Assembly: GCA_916700875.1 (NCBI GenBank)
Contig: CAKAKS010000031.1
Span: 18,745,880 to 18,809,879, forward strand
Source: Sebastes aleutianus
Taxonomy: Eukaryota; Chordata; Actinopteri; Perciformes; Sebastidae
Reading direction: 5' to 3'
Length of the DNA stretch: 64,000 bases
How positions within the stretch are numbered: the first letter of the stretch is position 1; each line of letters opens with the position of its first letter. The notes beneath the pieces are model-generated. The model made no database searches and was not told the DNA's origin. It saw only the letters and a list, made by a program, of their open reading frames with translations. Shown in pieces: positions 60,401 to 64,000 of the stretch. Both the position numbers and the translations under genes were made by a program.

Positions 60401-63400
60401 CAGGTTAAAGGTAAAAACTGGGCTATATTTGGATGAAGACTGGAAGATTACAGACTCAACTTGAAATATAGTCATTGAAATGCTCTTGAAATGATGCTTG
60501 TATGTTTCTGGGACTTAATCATTCAACTTGTGTTTTTCATCAGATAAGGATAAGATAAAATCTTATGTGAATTAGTTTGACTAAAATGACAAAATTATTG
60601 GTTTTAGATAGACTAGATTGACTGAAATGTTCAATATAATCTGATGACTTAAAAAGGATAATTGACACAGGACTAAACTAAGACAACATTTTAAACAGAC
60701 AGAAGATTTTGACTAAAAGGTTTTGTCGACTAAAACTTGCCTATAACGTTTTGAGTTGTCGTCAACTAAAACTAGACAAACTATGAAGGATAAAAATGAC
60801 TAAAATGTGACTAAACCTAATAAGCATTTGTGTCTAAAGAGTAAGACTTAGACTAAATCTAATAGCTGCCAAAATTGACATGGCGTGGGATCACCAAAGT
60901 CATTAGGATTCATCTTCTTGGGACCACGAGTGACTTTCACTTTTAACACAAATGTGGCCCAGTTTTAACGTAGGTGTCAAAATCTTTTTTGACCTGCAGA
61001 TCAACAAGTGCTCACTAGGCTCCTTGCTTGTACAAGTCCATTCTGAAAAGGAAATGTTAGGGGGCTGCCGGTTGAAATGAAGTAAGCAACTTGAAGTACA
61101 ACAGCAGCTCAAAGAGTCAGAGGAAGGTCTTCGTCTGAGCCCAAAGGAACAAGGCAGGCTTCGCAGTCCTCGACCACTTTAAGCAGCCACGAGCAGCTCA
61201 GTCTGGTGTGTCTCCAGGGAAAGTCAGTCTGTCCTCTGTCAGTCCATCCACAGCTCTGTTCTTGCTACCAAGCTGTCTGCAACAAAACAACAACAACCCA
61301 CATCTTTGGTTAATTCTTATTGACAGCAGCAGCAGCAGACTTGTTCCTCCAGCAGCCGCCTGCCTCGCTGACATTAACATCTAAATGAGGAAAAAAGAGA
61401 AACACTTAGAATAATGAGAGTGGCTCAGCTTTTATTTTGACACATACATTTAATCATCTTTTTGTACATCCTGTTTTGGAATTTCTGTGCAGATTGTTTG
61501 TACAGATCACAATGCCACGAGAGGTTTTTTAATCTGATACGTATTTCTTTCCTTTCCTCTGGCTCTGAACATCAGTCTCCCTCCGTCTGTCTGTCTGGCT
61601 GCTCTCTCCCCAAGTAGTTATTTTTATCTCGCTCCTTCCCTCCAGCCTTTTCCCTCCCTGTTTCCTGCTCTTCACTGCCCTTTCCTCAAGTCACAAGAAC
61701 AATCAGTGTCCTTTTTTCCATTCAGGACGAAAACGCAGGAATCAGTCTGAAAGGCTCCTTACATCTTGTGACAGCACTGATAGAAGCCTGCATGGATAAG
61801 GACACAGATTTCGGCTTCATCCTCCCCCTACTAATAACAATATAAAAGACAATCACATTAAATTTCAGCCTGATTAACCTAGTTTTTTCAGGCATTACAT
61901 CATTTCCACCTTTTATTAATTAGTTTAATTATTTTTTCATCTAACAAATATACATTGAGTACTTGACCTTTTAACTGGAATTTCTTTTCCATACAATATC
62001 ATTTGTCTAAATAAAAAAAAACAATATTTTTCTGATACATATGCACATGAAAAGCTGTAACAACATCTGTCTATAGACCCTTTATGACCGTAGGAACTTT
62101 TCCCACGGAACTAGGAACCTTTTGAGGAACTCATTGCATTTCAACCGCAGGTACCAGGGTCTGAATTAAGTTCTGGGAACATTTTATCCCATAAAAAGGT
62201 CCTGGTCGGGGGTAGAACATTCTGTAAGTACCGGACCTTTTGGGGTGGAGTTTGCAGGGATGACAGTCGCTGATTGGTGAAACACACACACAGCGGCGCT
62301 GCTTCAACTCGTGTACCGCTTCATTCATAAACAAGGAAGTACTCTAGTATCGATTTAGGACCATTTTAGGACGAGGGGAGAGCATTTCTCTTTGTTTGAT
62401 AACATTAAAGTTAAGTTAGGCTTCGCTGACGGCTTCGGTTACATTCTAAAGCACAAATAAATAACCATCAAACACTCAATAGGTGATTTACTGTGGAGAC
62501 GGACGCTCTTAGTTTCATTTTCCTCTACTGTATTTCACTCATTACATCCAACGTGCATCAGTAATATCGTCGCAGTGCGACAAAAGCGTTTATTTTTTTC
62601 CAGCGTGTTATTTAGATGAAACAGGCAGGTACACTGAACTACAGGCTGCAGAGTGTGTTTACCGCTGTGACCACCAGCAGCCCTCATCACATGACATGTT
62701 GCTTTTTCCTATGCCAGCTGACTAATTTGCCTTATCTTTACAGGTATTTAGATAGCTATGGAAAGGCAAACAACAATGGGCTGAAGGGACCTTTTAGTTC
62801 CTTGAAAAGTAGTTTCCGGAACTAAAATTACCAGGAACTACCAGCTTATGTTGGTCGTGTTTGACAACAATTTAATTCTAAGCAGCATTTTGTATTTTTA
62901 TGGGTTATCGAAGATGCAAAAATGCGCCCCAAAATATCAGTAATTGTTCTCAGTGTTAAAGTAACGTCTGTAATCCTCTCTTCAGTTGCTACACCGACTT
63001 CCTTTGAGGGGCCCTATGGGAAGATTATTTACCGCGTGAGGGCGGCCATTGACACGCCCCGCTTCTCTAAGGACTACAAAGCCCTGAGGCCCTTCTACCT
63101 GCTCAACCTGCTCAACCTCAATGAGGTGCCTGACATTGAAGTAAGTGTTTGCTGCACAAATTCCTCTACTTTATTAATAATCTCTATGCTCATTTTATTC
63201 CAAATGTAAATGTTGCTGTTCTGTTCTTTGATACAAAGTTTGGAATATAATGTACAGACTGAAGGAGAAGAGGGGACTTTGAAACGCTGTAATGTATTTC
63301 TTTATTTGATCAGCGTTTGTCTTGGTCGGGTCTTATTTGATTTCATGGTAGAACAGGATCTAATTAATTTTCTCCTCTACCCCCCTGCTTTACTTCCTTA

Positions 63401-63953
63401 TCATTTACTCTCTTCCCGTCATAACTGTCAGAGTTTCCTGATACTCTGGAACTAAACAGGAATAGATTATCAGCTAATGAGGCTTTTTAACCTTTTCCAC
63501 TCCACCCTTCTTCATATTAGACCCATTTTTGTACTTTTTTTAAGGGGGTAACAGGGGTCTTTAGGGAGAGATAGCAGGTCAACAGTAGATGTCACATAGA
63601 AGTGGTGTACATCATCTGAAAGCTGGGAACCTGGAGATTAATTTGAGATGCAGCTCAGCGCTGTGTCAAGTTGTTCTAGTCATAAATCAGAAATGAAAAT
63701 TAATTAAAATTAAAATGAATTACTAACAACGCAGGAACAAACATTTATCCTGTGACTCTGTCCTCCGCAGCATCCGAGTTACGCTGTGACCACTAAGAAG
63801 TTCAGCTACCTCCTGGTGAAGACGGGGACGCTGATGCTGAAAGCTCGCAGTGACCTGAGGGGCTACATCCCGGGGCAGGTCATCAAGTTAGCCGCTGAGA
63901 TCCACAACAAGTCTGGGAAGGACACGGGATGTGTGCTGGCCAGTCTCATACAG
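28730..63953 (+). CDS. arrdc1: arrestin-domain-containing protein 1, 5' part
   Basis: The five coding exons are 28730-28847, 50866-50976, 57790-57840, 62986-63140 and 63771-63953. They give 206 residues with intact phases, and the gene continues past the right edge. Alpha-arrestins link NEDD4-family ubiquitin ligases to membrane cargo. ARRDC1 also drives plasma-membrane budding of ARMM vesicles through TSG101. The product opens MGKLQEFDITF...VVYGPGE. It then shows CQGLCGISNKVND, a GEHSFPFQFLIP strand, PTSFEGPYGKIIYRVRAAID, and the start of the C-terminal arrestin lobe (KKFSYLLVKTG, DLRGYIPGQ, NKSGKDTG). This order matches ARRDC1 better than ARRDC2-4. The PPxY and PSAP motifs expected in the tail would lie outside the window. 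Intron 1 is 22 kb and transposon-rich. Confidence 0.93.
29341..29720. repeat. 204-bp tandem duplication of a LINE-associated repeat
   Basis: TCATGTCAGAATCAGAATCAG...GTGTTTATTGCCAGGTGTAAGAGG is repeated at an offset of 204 bp (29349 and 29552). GAATCAGAATCAG...TTTATTG is a well-known teleost repeat motif. It lies near the start of ARRDC1 intron 1. Confidence 0.8.
29935..29998. mobile_element. LINE-like 3' tail
   Basis: The string CATGCCAATAAAGCAAATTGAATTGATAGATA is typical of a non-LTR retrotransposon 3' end with a short tandem tail. No ORF remnant is readable upstream, so it is a truncated copy at most. Confidence 0.45.
30441..31025 (-). mobile_element. TAGGGCTGTCAA-family MITE, near complete
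   Basis: The ends TAGGGCTTAATCG and ...AACTTTGACAGCCCTA enclose 585 bp. The flanks ATTTTGCA (30433-30440) and ATTTTGGA (31026-31033) match at 7 of 8 bases, which suggests an 8-bp hAT-type duplication. The inside contains AAGTGGGCATGTCTG and CATAGAACCCATTTTCATTC, shared with the other copies. No transposase frame is present. Confidence 0.85.
31034..34690. other. arrdc1: ARRDC1 intron 1, no gene recognised
   Basis: Mixed AT-rich intron DNA. A short protein-like frame on the - strand (33339-33479) is listed separately. I see no other exon-like sequence and no clear repeat structure. Confidence 0.4.
33339..33479 (-). pseudogene. short protein-like open stretch, unidentified
   Basis: On the - strand, 46 codons from ATG (33477-33479) to TGA read as a well-mixed, GC-rich peptide (SDSLAKSHEESRFASPLG, then LLEAQAVLLGLLEG). 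It stands out from the AT-rich intron. No convincing splice sites flank it. It could be a decayed transposon or retrocopy piece, or chance. I cannot name a family. Confidence 0.2.
34690..35460. repeat. old dispersed repeat split by a TTAA-bounded insertion
   Basis: The left part (34690-34962: CTGAAATATCTTAACTATTGGAAGG, ATGAGGTTGATATTTGTGGTTTTGAG) and the right part (35375 onward: CATACTTTGGTATATGATGACCAAAT) are consecutive pieces of a common teleost repeat. Related pieces lie at 47905-48000 and 48783-48965. Confidence 0.6.
34963..35374. mobile_element. 412-bp TTAA-bounded MITE
   Basis: GTTAAAGGTCTTATTGCTAAC at the left and the reverse complement of GTTAAAGGTGCTATTGATAAC at the right form inverted ends. 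TTAA lies on each side (34959-34962, 35375-35378), the duplication made by piggyBac-type transposases. The host repeat is contiguous on removal. Confidence 0.7.
36516..37330. repeat. dispersed repeat, paralogous to 63490-63690
   Basis: GGGGTCTTTAGGGAGAGAT.GCAGGTCA.CAGT.GATGTCACATAGAAGTGGTGTACATCATCTGAAAGCTGGGAACCTG is nearly identical at 63550-63635. The extension to 37330 is inferred from similarity of its end (TTCTAGTTTCATATGATACC) to 59158 onward. Confidence 0.6.
37331..38135. other. arrdc1: ARRDC1 intron 1, nothing recognised
   Basis: Intronic DNA without recognisable exons or repeat structure. Confidence 0.4.
38139..38300. repeat. CTA/CTG trinucleotide microsatellite
   Basis: Imperfect CTACTACTACTG arrays run about 160 bp, followed by an AT-rich tail. 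The - strand reads as poly-Ser and poly-Val, a repeat artefact. Confidence 0.9.
39022..39058. repeat. poly(C) tract
   Basis: About 33 C residues broken by two A residues. The - strand is a long G-run able to form a G-quadruplex. Length is unreliable in sequencing. Confidence 0.9.
39786..39812. repeat. GT microsatellite
   Basis: About thirteen GT units in ARRDC1 intron 1. Confidence 0.9.
41104..41463 (+). mobile_element. TAGGGCTGTCAA-family MITE, internally deleted
   Basis: Perfect ends TAGGGCTGTCAA and TTGACAGCCCTA enclose 360 bp, much less than the 585-711 bp of other copies. TTAACGCGTTAACACAAATT, CTAAATGCAGTACCTGTGAGGG and GCGATTAATCGTGATTAAAT are shared blocks. The middle (AAGTGGGCATG...CCCATAGAACCC) is absent. 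Confidence 0.88.
42429..42737 (+). pseudogene. RecQ-like helicase N-terminal fragment
   Basis: The open frame starts MTSPTEVSVDAAVASVIAEL and continues with SLKEEQRTTLKAFLDGKDVF and LLTGFGKSLI. That is the motif I (Walker A) region of RecQ-like DNA helicases, normally preceded by Pro rather than Leu. Similarity stops right after GKSLI, and the remaining residues look unrelated. Helicase motifs Ia to VI are absent. The frame cannot be functional. Intronless multi-copy helicase fragments of this kind occur in fish genomes, so it is probably carried by a mobile element. It lies in ARRDC1 intron 1, same strand. Confidence 0.65.
43782..43921. mobile_element. 140-bp compact MITE with TAGGGCT ends
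   Basis: TAGGGCTGCACAG at the left and TTGTGAAGCCCTA at the right form inverted ends. The flanks TGTGAGCA (43774-43781) and TGTGAGTG (43922-43929) match at 6 of 8. The inside is AT-rich with ATAATCGTGATAA repeated and nearly palindromic. Confidence 0.65.
44841..45456. other. arrdc1: ARRDC1 intron 1, no gene recognised
   Basis: The - strand has a 96-codon open frame (44841-45131) with no recognisable domain and no splice context, treated as chance. GGATCGGGTATCGAACCTCAATTC near 45316 resembles a repeat fragment. Confidence 0.35.
45457..45570. repeat. dispersed repeat fragment (AGGGCTAGGTATTGGTACTC)
   Basis: TTAGGGCTAGGTATTGGTACTCGATGCC is the typical start of a teleost DNA transposon relic, from memory. 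The right end is not clear. Confidence 0.4.
47242..47268. repeat. CTG trinucleotide run
   Basis: Seven to eight CTG units in ARRDC1 intron 1. Confidence 0.85.
47905..48965. repeat. old repeat interrupted by a younger repeat
   Basis: The outer parts (47928-48003 with TTTTTGGTTTTGAGTGAAACGTC, and 48790-48965 with CATCAGGTCAAATTGTAATTTGTCC) are consecutive pieces of the family seen at 34690. Between them, 48004-48782 matches the element at 62090-62850: GACCTTTTGAGGAACTCATTG, TTTTGGGGTGGAGTTTGCA, GATGAC.GTCGCTGATTG, TAGTATCGATTTAGGACC, TTTAGGACGAGGGGAG. This is a nested insertion. Confidence 0.7.
49164..49198. repeat. GT microsatellite
   Basis: GT repeats with GC variants, followed by a GAGA-rich stretch at 49250-49292. 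Confidence 0.9.
49799..50371. mobile_element. repeat block upstream of ARRDC1 exon 2
   Basis: 49799-49869 is about 90 percent identical to the reverse complement of 55143-55213. Then GGCGACTCCTCTGGTTGCAAAAA matches 24473. The block ends with CACTTCTCATGTACAGTCTATGG, the typical right end of this family, after GGGTGACGTCACGG. Confidence 0.65.
50866..50976 (+). CDS. arrdc1: ARRDC1 coding exon 2
   Basis: The acceptor CTCTTTCCACAG ends at 50865 and the donor GTGATG starts at 50977; the exon is phase 1 on both sides, so symmetric. It encodes IKVYCQGLCGISNKVND and the EEQYFNSTLSVADKG segment. Inverted repeats lie in both flanking introns (49799-49869 and 55143-55213). Confidence 0.95.
51065..51650 (+). 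mobile_element. non-autonomous element copy, paralogous to 1985-2400
   Basis: See 1985-2400 for the shared blocks. This copy also has an inverted repeat, TTTCCATTGAAAAAA.CAGTAATTTTACCT (51355) against AGGTAAAATTACTGTTTTTTTCAATGGA (51476), around a 90-bp loop. It begins 88 bp after ARRDC1 exon 2. Confidence 0.7.
51651..53766. other. arrdc1: ARRDC1 intron 2, nothing recognised
   Basis: AT-rich intron DNA, with short TATA-rich runs near 52307 and 53200. No exon-like frame or clear repeat. Confidence 0.4.
53770..54081 (+). mobile_element. TAGGGCTGTCAA-family MITE, left-truncated
   Basis: It starts inside the family (TAGCTTGTCACGAAGGAGGCTAAG) and runs to the intact right end TTTTAATCGACTGACAGCCCTA at 54081. 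It shares GGGTCCTTTGACCTCTGACCTCAA and GAATGAAAACGGGTTCT with the reverse strand of the copy at 58576. Confidence 0.82.
54373..54442. repeat. CA microsatellite
   Basis: About 34 CA units with one CG variant in ARRDC1 intron 2. All open frames across it are poly-Cys/Val artefacts. Confidence 0.95.
55143..55213. repeat. inverted partner of 49799-49869
   Basis: The reverse complement reads CCAGTGGGCAACC...GTCTGAAAAGTGAAG, then GAAGTGCCTTAAACATGCATTCTTTCTAAT. It matches the copy upstream of exon 2 over 71 bp. Confidence 0.85.
56145..57215. repeat. inverted pair of a dispersed repeat
   Basis: 56145-56320 (GCCTCCACCAACCAGTCAAATTGCAG, TTGTCCAAAATGTCATCA, GAGGTCACAGTGACCTTTGACC) is repeated in reverse complement at 57055-57210. 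An intermediate copy starts at 56410. The arms are about 160 bp, some 750 bp apart. The pair ends 580 bp before ARRDC1 exon 3. Confidence 0.8.
57790..57840 (+). CDS. arrdc1: ARRDC1 coding exon 3 (micro-exon)
   Basis: This is a 51-bp symmetric exon. The acceptor CTTTTACAG ends at 57789 and the donor GTGAGT starts at 57841. It encodes TLVAGEHSFPFQFLIP, the arrestin-family strand motif. Confidence 0.95.
58576..59286 (-). mobile_element. TAGGGCTGTCAA-family MITE, longest copy (711 bp)
   Basis: The ends TAGGGCTGTCAAA and TGTGACAGCCCTA form inverted repeats, and the flanks AAAC/GTTT extend the symmetry. The inside holds all blocks seen in the shorter copies, so this is the best proxy for the full-length family member. 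No transposase frame is present. Confidence 0.88.
59290..62080. other. arrdc1: ARRDC1 intron 3, no gene recognised
   Basis: An open frame of 130 codons at 59848-60240 has no domain or splice support. The rest is AT-rich intron DNA with GACTAAAA-type short repetition near 60660-60860. Confidence 0.4.
62085..62850 (+). mobile_element. DNA-transposon-like repeat, paralogous to 48004-48782
   Basis: It begins ACCCTTTATGACCGTAGGAACTTTTCC and ends near GTTTCCGGAACTAAAATTACCAGGAAC. Most of its length aligns with 48004-48780 in the same orientation. It lies 130 bp before ARRDC1 exon 4. Confidence 0.65.
62986..63140 (+). CDS. arrdc1: ARRDC1 coding exon 4
   Basis: The acceptor CTCTCTTCAG ends at 62985 and the donor GTAAGT starts at 63141. 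It encodes PTSFEGPYGKIIYRVRAAID and the linker leading to NEVPDIE. Confidence 0.96.
63490..63690 (+). repeat. dispersed repeat, paralogous to 36516-36700
   Basis: A near-identical block of about 100 bp (GGGGTCTTTAGGGAGAGAT to GATGCAGCTCAGC) in ARRDC1 intron 4. Confidence 0.75.
63771..63953 (+). CDS. arrdc1: ARRDC1 coding exon 5
   Basis: The acceptor CCTCCGCAG ends at 63770 and the donor GTAGAT starts at 63954. It is 61 codons long and in phase 0 at both ends. It encodes the start of the second arrestin lobe. The next exons lie beyond the window. Confidence 0.96.
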
Positions 63954-64000
63954 GTAGATAATTGAATATAGTCAGTAATAATTTAGTATTTTACCACCGC

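Overview
The window reads as nuclear DNA of a ray-finned fish, probably a percomorph teleost. The genes are split into short exons with GT-AG introns and lie in AT-rich DNA full of microsatellites and short non-autonomous DNA transposons of types common in teleosts. Everything convincingly coding is on the + strand. Open frames outside the exons below look like chance or repeat-derived frames.

Region 1 (1348-3724) holds the last six exons of a MAM-domain type I membrane protein, most likely the MAMDC4 (apical endosomal glycoprotein) orthologue. It has the end of a MAM domain, one transmembrane helix and a cytoplasmic tail with an LDL-receptor-like FxNxxY signal. Region 2 (6505-8170) holds a probable two-exon gene for an 80-residue single-pass membrane micro-protein that I do not recognise. 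Region 3 (about 11.8-23.9 kb) is a complete glutamine synthetase gene: an inferred untranslated first exon, six coding exons, 371 residues and two poly(A) signals. Region 4 (28.6 kb to the right edge) is the 5' part of ARRDC1 (arrestin-domain-containing 1): five coding exons, 206 residues, a 22-kb first intron, and the gene running off the window. Human MAMDC4 and ARRDC1 both lie at 9q34.3, so the layout looks like a piece of conserved synteny with a glutamine synthetase paralogue between them.

The non-coding DNA is the most unusual part. The last glutamine synthetase intron contains six near-identical 996-bp units (16896-23011) whose diagnostic variants run A-B-C-A-B-B, which points to stepwise unequal exchange in multi-unit blocks. 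Each unit carries a 229-bp MITE bounded by TTA. A related repeat at 14.1 kb in the same gene is the empty site. A MITE with a similar end interrupts a 27-bp minisatellite at 10.7-11.1 kb. A 1,046-bp hAT-type element with a perfect 8-bp target duplication ends 198 bp before the ARRDC1 start codon. A TTAA-bounded MITE sits inside an older repeat at 35 kb. Seven copies or fragments of one TAGGGCTGTCAA-ended family are scattered through the window. Inverted repeats flank ARRDC1 exon 2.

No tRNA, rRNA, CRISPR or bacterial-type system was seen. Repeat family names are given by visible ends and target duplications, not by database match.
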